In this document: piece by piece, positions 16,034 through 24,018 of the stretch | How the letters are laid out: each line of letters opens with the position of its first letter | Position numbering within the stretch: the stretch's first letter is position 1 | From: JADFRG01 sp048054495 | Lineage (GTDB): Bacteria; Chloroflexota; Anaerolineae; Anaerolineales; E44-bin32 | Length of the DNA: 29,926 nt | Reading direction: 5' to 3' | NCBI GenBank assembly: GCA_048054495.1 | Contig: JBGMQN010000094.1 | Location: forward strand, 1-29,926 | The notes under the pieces: model-generated | Seen by the model: only the letters and a program-made list of their open reading frames with translations | Told to the model about the DNA's origin: nothing | Database searches by the model: none | Position numbers and translations under genes: made by a program

Positions 16034-16062
16034 TTGACAATCCGTATGTAGCAACTTATCCT
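16034..16062 (+). promoter_or_regulatory. Sigma-70 promoter for the oxoamine synthase operon
   Basis: TTGACA (16034-16039), a 17-base spacer, then TATCCT (16057-16062). The -35 is perfect and the -10 matches at four of six. It is back to back with the serS promoter, the two -35 boxes being 34 bases apart. A GGAGG follows at 16074-16078 before the ATG at 16089. Confidence 0.75.
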
Positions 16063-16088
16063 CACGTTGGGACGGAGGCATTCTTCGA

Positions 16089-17270
16089 ATGGATATCTTC
16101 GACAAGGCCTACAACTGGACGGAGGCGGATCTGGTGAGGGAGATGGGCCTCTACCCGTACTTCTTGCCATTGCAGGATACGGAGGGAACAGAAGTCGTAG
16201 TGGAGGGTCGCAAGATCCTCATGATCGGTTCCAACAACTACCTAGGCTTGACGACCGACCCGCGCGTGCGGAAGGCCGCCGTCGAGGCCGTTAATCGGTA
16301 CGGCACCAGCTGCACCGGGTCACGATTTCTCAACGGCACGTTGGCCCTTCATCAAGAGGCCGAGGCACGTTTGGCAAATTTCGTAGGCATGGAGGCCGCG
16401 CTGGTCTTCAGCACCGGATACCAAACCAATCTGGGGACCATCTCCGCTTTGATACAACGAGGGGACGTGGTCGTGCTCGATAAAGACAATCATGCCAGCA
16501 TCGTCGACGGCGCGATGCTGGCTCTGGGAGAGATTCGGCGCTTTTCGCACAACAATATGGAGCATTTGGATCGAGTGCTCGAGAAGATTGATGAGGATAC
16601 CGGCGTGCTGGTGGTCGTGGATGGCGTGTACAGCATGGGTGGCGATCTCGCCCCGCTGCCGGAAATTATCTCCATCACGAAGAAGCACGGCGCGCGGCTG
16701 ATGGTCGATGATGCCCACAGTGTCGGCGTGATGGGGGGCGGGCGCGGGACGTCCGCTCATTTTGGCGTGACCGAAGAGGTCGACCTGATCATGGGAACCT
16801 TCAGCAAGTCCTTCGCTTCGCTGGGAGGCTTCATTGCCGGCGATGCGGACGTCATGGACTACGTCCAGCATCATGCACGGTCCTTCATATTCAGCGCCTC
16901 CATGCCGGCCTCGAACGTGGCTGTCGTCCTGGCGGCGCTCGACATCATGGAGAATGAGCCCGAGCACGTCGAGCGGCTGTGGGAAGTCACTGAGCGTATG
17001 CGCTCTGGACTGAATGAAATGGGTTTCCAGATGGGGCCCAGTACCACGCCCATCATCCCCATTATTATCGGCGAGACGGAGAAGACCTTTATGGCCTGGA
17101 AGATGTGCTTCGACGCCGGCCTATACACAAACGCAGTCATCGCCCCCGCAGTGCCGCCCGATATGGGCCTGCTACGCACCAGCTATATGGCTACCCATAC
17201 CGACGAGCAGATCGATCGGGCGCTGAACATCCTGGGCGAGGTTGGTCGGGAGCTGGAACTGATTGAGTGA
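16089..17270 (+). CDS. PLP-dependent alpha-oxoamine synthase, serine palmitoyltransferase-like
   Basis: A 393-residue fold-type I PLP enzyme that condenses an amino acid with an acyl thioester. Seen: GSNNYLGLTTDPRVRKAA, the glycine-rich TGSRFLNGTLALHQEAE, HASIVDG, the Asp motif VDDAHSVGVMG, and the PLP lysine Lys240 in GTFSKSFASLGGFIAG. From memory of the families, GTFSKS plus GGF resembles serine palmitoyltransferase (Bacteroides type), whereas BioF has GTFGKA and glycine C-acetyltransferase GTLGKA. The N-terminal GLYPYFLPLQ and the C-terminal SYMATHTDEQIDRAL also fit the SPT-like group. Substrate remains unproven; BioF-like or other oxoamine activity is possible. Its end overlaps the following SDR gene by eight bases, so the two are probably coupled. 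Confidence 0.88.
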   Translation: MDIFDKAYNWTEADLVREMGLYPYFLPLQDTEGTEVVVEGRKILMIGSNNYLGLTTDPRVRKAAVEAVNRYGTSCTGSRFLNGTLALHQEAEARLANFVGMEAALVFSTGYQTNLGTISALIQRGDVVVLDKDNHASIVDGAMLALGEIRRFSHNNMEHLDRVLEKIDEDTGVLVVVDGVYSMGGDLAPLPEIISITKKHGARLMVDDAHSVGVMGGGRGTSAHFGVTEEVDLIMGTFSKSFASLGGFIAGDADVMDYVQHHARSFIFSASMPASNVAVVLAALDIMENEPEHVERLWEVTERMRSGLNEMGFQMGPSTTPIIPIIIGETEKTFMAWKMCFDAGLYTNAVIAPAVPPDMGLLRTSYMATHTDEQIDRALNILGEVGRELELIE

Positions 17271-18285
17271 CCGTGTGCTCGTCACGGGCGCGACGGGTTT
17301 CATCGGGCACCACCTAGTCGAAACACTCCTGGAAAAGGGCGACCAAGTCGCCTGCCTCGTCCGCCCCACTTCGGATACATCGAGCCTTCCTATTGAGAAA
17401 CTTGAATTGCGGATCGGCGACGTCACCGATCCAGCCAGCATGGAGGCTGCGGTACGAAGGGTCGATGTCGTCTACCATCTTGCTGGCGCGCTCGAGGGCC
17501 GGTCATTGGCGGATCTAAACACGGTAAATGAGGCGGGGCCACGGAATGTCGCCCGGGCTTGTGCTGCCCTTCAGACCCCTCCCGTACTGATCCTGTTATC
17601 TTCGCTTGAAGCTGCCGGACCTGATGCGGACGGCCGGCTGCGCACCGAAGCGGACCCCTCCGCACCTGTGAGCAACTATGGGCGGAGCAAGCTCGCGGGG
17701 GAGTTGGCGGTCAATGAATTTGCGGATGTAGTTCCGATAACCATCGTGCGTGCTTCCGCGGTATTCGGTGAGCGGGATGCTCAGACGCTGGCGCTCTTCA
17801 AAGCCTTTCGGATCGCCGGCCTTGGCATTCACCCTTTGCCCCGCGCACATTCGACTAAAGTGTCGGTGATCCACTCCAGCGACCTGGCCACGCATCTAAG
17901 AGCGGCTGCGGCGAACGGCGAACGGCTTCAATCAGACTCGGATGTGCCTGGGGAGGGACTCTACTATGCTGCGTATGGGGAGGCGCTTAGCCTGGCTGAG
18001 CTGATCGGGACGGCCGCGGAGGCCCTGAGCGAGCAGAGAGTGTGGATCATAGATGTGCCCATAGCTATTGCCTGGACCGTTGCGGGTGCATCTGAAACCT
18101 GGGCTCGCCTTCGAGGCCGCTCGCCGGGGATCATCAACCTGGATAAGGTTCGCTCTGCGGCCGCGGGCTCTTTTACTTGTTCGCCGGAGAAATCGCAGCG
18201 GCAGCTTGGCTTCGTGCCAGGCCACTCACTTTCTCACCGCATCGGGCAGACGGTTGCCTGGTATCAAGCGAAGGGTTTGCTATGA
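17263..18285 (+). CDS. NAD(P)-dependent extended SDR (epimerase/reductase family)
   Basis: A 340-residue Rossmann-fold protein. It has TGATGFIGHHL (8-18) with the G-x2-G-x2-G cofactor loop, VYHLAGA, a catalytic Ser in LILLSSLEAAGP and Tyr139-x3-Lys143 (SNYGRSKLAGE). Extended SDRs of this sort include sugar epimerases, dihydroflavonol- and 3-beta-hydroxysteroid-type reductases, and the ceramide reductase of bacterial sphingolipid synthesis. Coupling to an SPT-like synthase favours reduction of a ketone made by that enzyme; that is inference. The TTG at 17263 (MSDRVLVTG) overlaps the synthase gene by eight bases, with GGGAG ahead of it; a GTG at 17275 is a shorter option. Confidence 0.85.
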   Translation: MSDRVLVTGATGFIGHHLVETLLEKGDQVACLVRPTSDTSSLPIEKLELRIGDVTDPASMEAAVRRVDVVYHLAGALEGRSLADLNTVNEAGPRNVARACAALQTPPVLILLSSLEAAGPDADGRLRTEADPSAPVSNYGRSKLAGELAVNEFADVVPITIVRASAVFGERDAQTLALFKAFRIAGLGIHPLPRAHSTKVSVIHSSDLATHLRAAAANGERLQSDSDVPGEGLYYAAYGEALSLAELIGTAAEALSEQRVWIIDVPIAIAWTVAGASETWARLRGRSPGIINLDKVRSAAAGSFTCSPEKSQRQLGFVPGHSLSHRIGQTVAWYQAKGLL

Positions 18286-18343
18286 AGACCGCAGGGCGGC
18301 GTCTGTGGCCCTTTGAGATCTCCTCGTTGATCTTGCAAAAGCC

Positions 18344-19234
18344 ATGACCCGGAAGCATACCGAGACATACCGCATACGACACGACGAGTGCGACGCCTAC
18401 AGCGTCCTGAACAACACCGTCTACTTGCGGCTGGCTCAGGAAACTGCCTGGCGGCATTCGATTGCGGCCGGATTCGGGTATGAATACTACGAAGACCTGC
18501 AGCGGGCGTGGGTCGCCCGAGATACAGCCATTGAGCATATGCGGCCGGTAACCTACGGGGATGTACTGTCGGTGACGACCTGTGTCCCCAGCACCCGGCG
18601 GTCCATTGCCCGCAGATCTTTCGAGTTTCGGCTTGATGGAGAACTCGTCGCCAAATCCCGAACGGACTATGTATTCCTCGACATCGTCCGCCAGGCGCCG
18701 GCCAGGATCCCGAACGAGATCATCGAAGCCCTGTTCACGGACGACGAGCCTCCTGCCCGGTTGAGACGCGAGCCATTTCCTGATCCCGCTCCGGCTCCCC
18801 CCGGCGCCATCACCTGGCAGCGCCGAGTCGAGTGGCGAGACGTTGACCCTTTCGGGCACCTCAACAACGCGGCCTATCTCTCCTACACACAGGAAGCGTC
18901 TATCGAGGCCGGCCTCGCCTACGGCGTTACGCATGCTAGCTCCCTCCAAGCGGGGTTGGGTTGGGCCCTGAAGCGCAGCCGGATTGAGTATCTACGGCCC
19001 GCGCTACCGGACGAAGAACTACAGATCGAAACCTGGCTCTCCTCACTGAGGCAGGCCAGCGCAGTGCGCTGCTACTCCGTTACTCGACTTGCGGATGGAG
19101 AGCTGCTGGCGCGAGCGGAATCGCATTGGCTTACTGTTGATCTAGATTCCGGTAAGCCTCGCCGTCTTCCGCAGTGGATGCGTGAGGCCCTCGCTCCCAA
19201 TGTCAGCAGCAGGGAAACTAAGCACGCCCCGTAG
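18344..19234 (+). CDS. Tandem hotdog-fold acyl thioesterase-like protein
   Basis: A 296-residue protein with two hotdog domains, about 1-140 and 155-285. Each has the 4HBT/YbgC-type active loop: DECDAYSVLNNTVYL near 14-28 and RDVDPFGHLNNAAYLSY near 166-182, so an acidic residue is kept in both. Tandem hotdog layout is typical of acyl-ACP thioesterases (FatA/FatB type). It probably hydrolyses or binds an acyl-CoA or acyl-ACP in the cytoplasm. It begins 58 bases after the SDR gene on the same strand with only a weak ribosome-binding site, so it may be the third gene of the operon and supply or remove acyl groups. It converges on the UbiA gene, 20 bases away. Confidence 0.85.
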   Translation: MTRKHTETYRIRHDECDAYSVLNNTVYLRLAQETAWRHSIAAGFGYEYYEDLQRAWVARDTAIEHMRPVTYGDVLSVTTCVPSTRRSIARRSFEFRLDGELVAKSRTDYVFLDIVRQAPARIPNEIIEALFTDDEPPARLRREPFPDPAPAPPGAITWQRRVEWRDVDPFGHLNNAAYLSYTQEASIEAGLAYGVTHASSLQAGLGWALKRSRIEYLRPALPDEELQIETWLSSLRQASAVRCYSVTRLADGELLARAESHWLTVDLDSGKPRRLPQWMREALAPNVSSRETKHAP

Positions 19235-19254
19235 GGCGCAAGCCAGAAGTCTTC

Positions 19255-20256
19255 TTAGAAGCTCAGGGGAACGAGCAGATTCAGCAGTAGGCCGAGCACA
19301 AACAGCAGGCCGGCGCCCTTATTGTGATAGAAGGCCCAACTGACGTACCACAAGGGCCAGACGGTGTATCCCTCGGGCGGTTCGCTGGGCTTGGGCTCTC
19401 GATATAGTTTATAAACCGTCCTGAGCCTGGGAAGCGCCAGCGCCACCAGCAGCAGCCAGACGCCCAGCGTGCCCGTCAGCACCAGCGCCAGTACCACCAA
19501 ATAGAAACCCACCATCAGCGCCATATTCAAGCTAAGCGAGGTCTTCTCACCCAGGATGACGGGCAGGGTCCGAATTCCCTTGGCCGTGTCGGCCTCGATC
19601 TTATCGATGTGCTTACCCATCAAGACCGTGGCGACCGCTATGCCATAAGGAATCGTTGCTAGCCAGACCACGGAGGTCGGCAGGGTTCCGGCGGTCACGA
19701 AGTACGTTCCCCCGATCATGAGCGGTCCCCATACCAGAAATACACCCGGCTCGCCCAGCCCGTGGTGCTTGAGCTTTAGGGGGGGTGCAACGTAGAAGAA
19801 GCTAATGAATAATCCGGCCAGTGCAAAAACCACGGTTGGCCAACCCGTGCGCACAGTGAGCGCGATCAGAATCAGCAGATTCAGCACGTTCGCCAAGAAC
19901 ACCGCTCCGCCCAGCTTTCCTTTCGAGACCAGTCCACCAAGAACAGGGTGCGGCGCATACTGTGTCCGGGCATAGTCATCCGTGTCCACTCCGCCTTCCA
20001 TGTCGAAGTAGTCGTTATTCATGTTGTTGGCCGCATGCGCGATGAGCAACCCGAGAAAGGCCAGCGCAAAGTTGAGCCAGTTGGGATTCTCCACAACCGC
20101 CGCCGCCAGGAGTCCGCCGATCAGGGCCGAAGTCGCCGTCATCGTGAAGACCGCCGCGCGGGTGATGATCAACCACTTGCTGACGACGTCCATATCCTTG
20201 TCGGGCGACAGGTTGGCCGTGTCCATAACTTCTTTCCAGTTGGAGATCAGAGACAC
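19255..20256 (-). CDS. UbiA-family prenyltransferase (MenA-like)
   Basis: A 333-residue membrane enzyme with about nine membrane helices. The first Asp motif is NNMNNDYFDMEGGVDTDD (77-94, Asp82 and Asp85) and the second is KHIDKIEADTAKGIRTLP (215-232, Asp218 and Asp223). Both bind Mg-prenyl diphosphate. FYVAPPLKLKHHGLGEPGVF (154-173) resembles the MenA subgroup, which prenylates dihydroxynaphthoate for menaquinone. No other quinone gene is nearby, so the acceptor is uncertain. The GTG start is well supported by AGGAGG four bases upstream; it is divergent from the histidine kinase gene with 125 bases between. Confidence 0.9.
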   Translation of the reverse strand: MSLISNWKEVMDTANLSPDKDMDVVSKWLIITRAAVFTMTATSALIGGLLAAAVVENPNWLNFALAFLGLLIAHAANNMNNDYFDMEGGVDTDDYARTQYAPHPVLGGLVSKGKLGGAVFLANVLNLLILIALTVRTGWPTVVFALAGLFISFFYVAPPLKLKHHGLGEPGVFLVWGPLMIGGTYFVTAGTLPTSVVWLATIPYGIAVATVLMGKHIDKIEADTAKGIRTLPVILGEKTSLSLNMALMVGFYLVVLALVLTGTLGVWLLLVALALPRLRTVYKLYREPKPSEPPEGYTVWPLWYVSWAFYHNKGAGLLFVLGLLLNLLVPLSF

Positions 20257-20344
20257 ACTTCCTCCTATGGGACCAATAGATCAGGGGCGAGTCTACCGTC
20301 TGGGGCATATGGTGTAAAGGGAACCTGCAACGCACTGGCTTCCA

Positions 20345-20353
20345 TGATAAACT
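20345..20353 (+). promoter_or_regulatory. Extended -10 before the histidine kinase gene
   Basis: TGA followed by TAAACT (four of six matches plus the TGn extension), 28 bases before the GTG start. A GAGG at 20370-20373 supplies the ribosome-binding site. No good -35. Confidence 0.4.
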
Positions 20354-20381
20354 CGCCGGTTCCCCAATCGAGGCTCCGACT

Positions 20382-23300
20382 GTGGCCGTCGAAGTCCAAG
20401 AACCTACTCCTAACACTAACGAGATTTGGGCAGCCGCTCTGAAAGCCGCTGCCGGCGTAGCGCGCCAAGCCGCCTCCAGCGAGGAGGACCTGATTCGAGC
20501 CGTCACCAAAGAAATCCGGCGGCTCGATCTGCGGGGAGCAGTTGCCCTGCTGGATCGAGACGGGCAACTAGTGCTGCAAGGTTCGGCGCTCAACCGCACA
20601 GTTGAACGCCAGCTCAAGAAGTTAACCGGCCTGTCGCTAGATGGCTTCCGGTTCGATCCTCAGAAAGTTGACACCTATCGGCGGGCCCTCAGAGACCGTA
20701 AGGCCGTATTTGAATACGACAACAACGATACGGTAGCCCAGATGGTCCCGGATGGGTTGGGATCTCTCTTGCCGCGGATCATAAAGCTTATGGGATCACG
20801 GCCGGTTATCGTGGCGCCGCTGATCCTCGAAGACCAGCCGCTCGGCACCGTAAACGTTACCGCGAGTTGGCTGACGCCGGACGATATTCCGATGGTGGAG
20901 GCATTCACCGATCATATTGCAATTGCGCTGGGGCATGTTCGCACTCGAACCCAGATGCTAGAGGCTCTCGAACGCGAGAAGCTGCGTAATCAGGTCATCG
21001 AGGCCGTTGCTAGCTCGCTCGACCTCTCCGATGTCCTCAAACGGGTGTTAGACCTGGCAGTGGAAGTGGTGCAAGCGGATGCGGGTGCGATCGGACTGGT
21101 CACGCCCGACGGCAAGTCCCTGACTTACCCCTATTTGATCGGGGTGCCTAGCTCGTTGAAGCGGGTCGCCGCGCCAAGGGGCGAGGGCCTTGCCTGGCGT
21201 CTCATCGAGACTAGAAAGCCAATACTACTTCACGAGTACTCCCACCATCCGAGCGCCCGTCCGGAATGGGTTGAGGCGGGGGTGCATTCCTTCATGGGAT
21301 TTCCGTTGATCGTGGGCGGCGAGCCGATCGGTACGATGGGGCTTTTCATCAAAGAGAAGGACCGTGCGTTTGCCGAAGAACAGTTGGAGCGGGCGCAGGC
21401 CGTGGCCACGATGGCCGCCATGGCAGTTCACAACGCACGACTGCTTGAGGAAGCCAATAAGCGCGCCGAGGAGGCGCAAGCACTGATCCATACCGCCCGA
21501 TCGGTCTCGGCCTCCCTGGACCAGGAAACGGTTCTCAATTTGATCGCGGACAAGGCGAAGGACTTGCTGCAGGCGGATGGCAGTCGTATTCACCTGCACG
21601 ACCCCGAGGCGGATGTGCTTCGCTGTGTGATCGCCTTAGATGAGTCGTCGGAGGCATTTCAGGCGGTGGAGTTGAAGCCGGGTGAAGGTCTTGTTGGGCA
21701 CGTGATGGAGAGCGGTGAGCCACTGCTCACCAACCAACCCTTCGACGATCCACGGGGTTTACAGGTTCCCGGCACGCCTGAGGAAGAGCCCGAAGCGCTC
21801 ATTATGGCTCCCCTCAAGGTCCGACAAAGGACGATGGGCGTGATGACCGTACGCCGTATCGGCACCGAACACCCCTTCCTGCAAAGCGATTTGGATATTC
21901 TGATCGCCTTCGCTGCGCAGGCTGCGGTTGCCCTTGAGAACGCAGCCTTGTACGGACAGATCATGTCGCAGGCGCATCGACTAGAGATCGAGGTCAATGA
22001 GCGCACGCGGGACCTGGCGCTTTCTGAGGCGCGCTACCGGGCGCTGGTGGAGACTGCGGTCGGCGGAATCTTCCAGGCCGATCTGGAGGCCCGCTTCGTA
22101 TATGTAAACCAGGCATTTGCAGACATGCTTGAATACAAGGTTGATGAGCTGTTGGGCCAACCGGTTACCGTCTGCCTGCCGAAGGATTTAGGCCCGCAGA
22201 CTATAGAACGGTATCAGGCTCGGCTGCGTGGTGAGCGGCCTTCGCGCGAGGTTTACGACACGGTTTTCGTGAGCCGAAATGATGTGCGTATTCCTGTCAT
22301 CGTGGCGATCAGCCTGATCATGGATGAGCAAGACGAGCCACAGGGAGCCAGCGTTCTGGTCTTTGACATCTCGGAGCGCAAGGCGCTCGAGGCGGCGGTG
22401 AAGGCCGAGCGTGACCGACTGACGGCCATTTTGGCCAACGTCGGCGATGCCGTATTCGTCATGGACCCGCAGGGGAGCATCGAATTCGTCAACGCCGCCT
22501 GGGAGCGTTTGAACGGCTACTACTTAAGCGAGGCGATGGGTCAAACCCCCAAGATCATCAAGAGCGGTCACCACACGCCCGAGTTTTATGATTCGATGTG
22601 GGAAACCATCTTGAGCGGGGAGACCTGGACCGGCGAGGTAGTCAACAAGCGCAAGGATGGTTCCACTTATGAAGCGGTGGTGACGGTGCAGTCGGTCGAA
22701 GGGTCGGAGGGGGAAACCATCAACCTAGTGGGCGTCGAGCATGATATCAGCGCTCTGAAAGAGGTGGATCGGCTGAAGTCCCAATTCGTCTCCGATGTTT
22801 CGCACGAACTGCGAACTCCGCTTACCAATATTCGACTGTACCTGGATTTGTTGGAGACGACCGAAGATCAGGCCAAGACCAAGCGGTACCTCGAAACGCT
22901 GACGCGCGAAAGCGAGCGTTTAGCCAACCTGATTGACGATCTGCTTTCGCTCTCGCGCCTGGAGGCGGGTGCCACGCCGTTCAATCCTGAGCCTATCGAT
23001 GTAGGCGAACTGCTGCTGGCCCTGGTCGAAGATCGCCGCAGCCTGGCAGCCTCACGCGGCCTGGAACTGTACATGGAATCCGATACCTCGCTGCCCAAAG
23101 TCTTTGTAGATAGGCGGTTGATGAGCCAGGTGTTCACCAACCTGCTTACAAATGCTATGCACTACACGCCCGAGGGAGGCCGCATCACGGTGCGCTCTAC
23201 TGTTCCCAAAGGCAAGGATAATGGTTGGGTCACCGCCGCAATCGAAGACAGCGGAATAGGTGTCTTGCAAGAAGAGCAGCCCTTAATTTTCGGACGTTTC

Positions 23301-23486
23301 TATCGCGGCCATGCCGGGGAGAGCTCAGGAGAAGCAGGCACCGGACTCGGCCTGGCGATCTGCAAAGAAATCGCCGATCTTCACGGGGGTCGCATCACGG
23401 TTGAAAGCACGGGGCATAAGGGGAAAGGGTCGAAGTTTACCGTATGGCTGCCTCTGCATGAGGATGAGGCAGAACACCACTCTTAG
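20382..23486 (+). CDS. Soluble multi-GAF, two-PAS sensor histidine kinase
   Basis: A 1034-residue cytoplasmic kinase with no membrane segment. By pattern it has three GAF domains (about 35-185, 205-345, 370-520), a short coiled coil ending in EVNERTRDLALSEARYRALVE, PAS 1 (about 546-665), PAS 2 (about 673-790), then a HisKA domain with phospho-accepting His808 (DVSHELRTPLTNIRLYLDLL). The ATPase domain has the N box around Asn924 (TNLLTNAMHYTPEGG), G1 DSGIGV near 956, F box FGRFYRG, and G2 GTGLGLAI near 986. All catalytic boxes are intact. The ligands of the GAF and PAS domains are unknown. No response regulator is adjacent. The GTG start is chosen from GAGG spacing. A likely intrinsic terminator follows at 23509. 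Confidence 0.95.
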   Translation: MAVEVQEPTPNTNEIWAAALKAAAGVARQAASSEEDLIRAVTKEIRRLDLRGAVALLDRDGQLVLQGSALNRTVERQLKKLTGLSLDGFRFDPQKVDTYRRALRDRKAVFEYDNNDTVAQMVPDGLGSLLPRIIKLMGSRPVIVAPLILEDQPLGTVNVTASWLTPDDIPMVEAFTDHIAIALGHVRTRTQMLEALEREKLRNQVIEAVASSLDLSDVLKRVLDLAVEVVQADAGAIGLVTPDGKSLTYPYLIGVPSSLKRVAAPRGEGLAWRLIETRKPILLHEYSHHPSARPEWVEAGVHSFMGFPLIVGGEPIGTMGLFIKEKDRAFAEEQLERAQAVATMAAMAVHNARLLEEANKRAEEAQALIHTARSVSASLDQETVLNLIADKAKDLLQADGSRIHLHDPEADVLRCVIALDESSEAFQAVELKPGEGLVGHVMESGEPLLTNQPFDDPRGLQVPGTPEEEPEALIMAPLKVRQRTMGVMTVRRIGTEHPFLQSDLDILIAFAAQAAVALENAALYGQIMSQAHRLEIEVNERTRDLALSEARYRALVETAVGGIFQADLEARFVYVNQAFADMLEYKVDELLGQPVTVCLPKDLGPQTIERYQARLRGERPSREVYDTVFVSRNDVRIPVIVAISLIMDEQDEPQGASVLVFDISERKALEAAVKAERDRLTAILANVGDAVFVMDPQGSIEFVNAAWERLNGYYLSEAMGQTPKIIKSGHHTPEFYDSMWETILSGETWTGEVVNKRKDGSTYEAVVTVQSVEGSEGETINLVGVEHDISALKEVDRLKSQFVSDVSHELRTPLTNIRLYLDLLETTEDQAKTKRYLETLTRESERLANLIDDLLSLSRLEAGATPFNPEPIDVGELLLALVEDRRSLAASRGLELYMESDTSLPKVFVDRRLMSQVFTNLLTNAMHYTPEGGRITVRSTVPKGKDNGWVTAAIEDSGIGVLQEEQPLIFGRFYRGHAGESSGEAGTGLGLAICKEIADLHGGRITVESTGHKGKGSKFTVWLPLHEDEAEHHS

Positions 23487-23508
23487 GTTTCTTCCAAATA
23501 TAGTCTCT

Positions 23509-23533
23509 AGGGGCCTGTAGCCCTTTCTTTTTC
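23509..23533 (+). terminator. Rho-independent terminator after the histidine kinase gene
   Basis: A six-base-pair stem AGGGGC / GCCCTT (one G-T pair) with loop CTGTA, followed by TCTTTTTC. It lies 22 bases after the kinase stop and just before the convergent DinB gene end. The T-run is on the plus strand only. Confidence 0.6.
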
Positions 23534-23553
23534 TTGGAGATACCGGCCAAGTA

Positions 23554-24018
23554 TCAACCCGGCCGATCAGTCTTCGGACGATCCTTCCCCAGCAAGCTGA
23601 GACAGAGGAACAACTCTCCGCGGTGGTGGATTTGTTGCTCAAGCACGTGCCAGAGGATCCACCCCAGTTTTGGAGTGCCGTCGCCCGGCACCTGGACGAT
23701 GCGATTGAAGTCCTCTATCGGCAGCGTCTCTAGATACGCTTCAGTGTCTCCACACGTGCGCGATAACTCGGCTTCAATCGCGCTTACTGTGACCAACTGG
23801 CCGTCATTCTCAGGAGGCCACTCATCGAGTACGCGCCGCACCACGTAGTGAATCCAGCCCTGCTCGAGATTGATGATATGGCGCAAGATATCCCCCACCG
23901 TGCGCTCGTAGCGCTCCGCCGGTCGAAAGTCTAGGTCCTCTTCTTCCAACACTGCGACTGCCCGGAGGAGGTCCCTCCTGACCTTATCCCAGTGGTCAAA
24001 ATACTCTGCTGCATTCAT
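23554..24018 (-). CDS. DinB-like four-helix protein
   Basis: A 154-residue DinB/YfiT-type protein. It has the first His in GDILRHIINLEQGW (His47), the second-helix site in HVLEQQIHHRGELFL (Gln128, His131, His132) and the family length. Relatives bind a divalent metal through three His residues and include bacillithiol- and mycothiol-linked transferases and stress proteins. In alignment with EHxIHHRG-type members, one ligand position appears to be Gln128 here, so metal binding may be altered. The ATG at 24018 is chosen because it is preceded by GGAGG; it forms an ATGA overlap with the stop of the LOG gene, so translation is coupled. Function unknown. Confidence 0.8.
   Translation of the reverse strand: MNAAEYFDHWDKVRRDLLRAVAVLEEEDLDFRPAERYERTVGDILRHIINLEQGWIHYVVRRVLDEWPPENDGQLVTVSAIEAELSRTCGDTEAYLETLPIEDFNRIVQVPGDGTPKLGWILWHVLEQQIHHRGELFLCLSLLGKDRPKTDRPG

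Noticed and set aside
14303..16105. A 600-codon reading of serS through the second gap and upstream
   Set aside because: The true start is the ATG at 15904 with a GGAGGAGG site; the extension past the gap is antisense or out-of-frame sequence, and the upstream part covers the promoter.
16089..18285. Threonine degradation pair (Kbl with SDR-type threonine dehydrogenase)
   Set aside because: The PLP site is GTFSKS rather than Kbl-type GTLGKA, and the SDR resembles lipid or sugar reductases; kept only as a weaker alternative.
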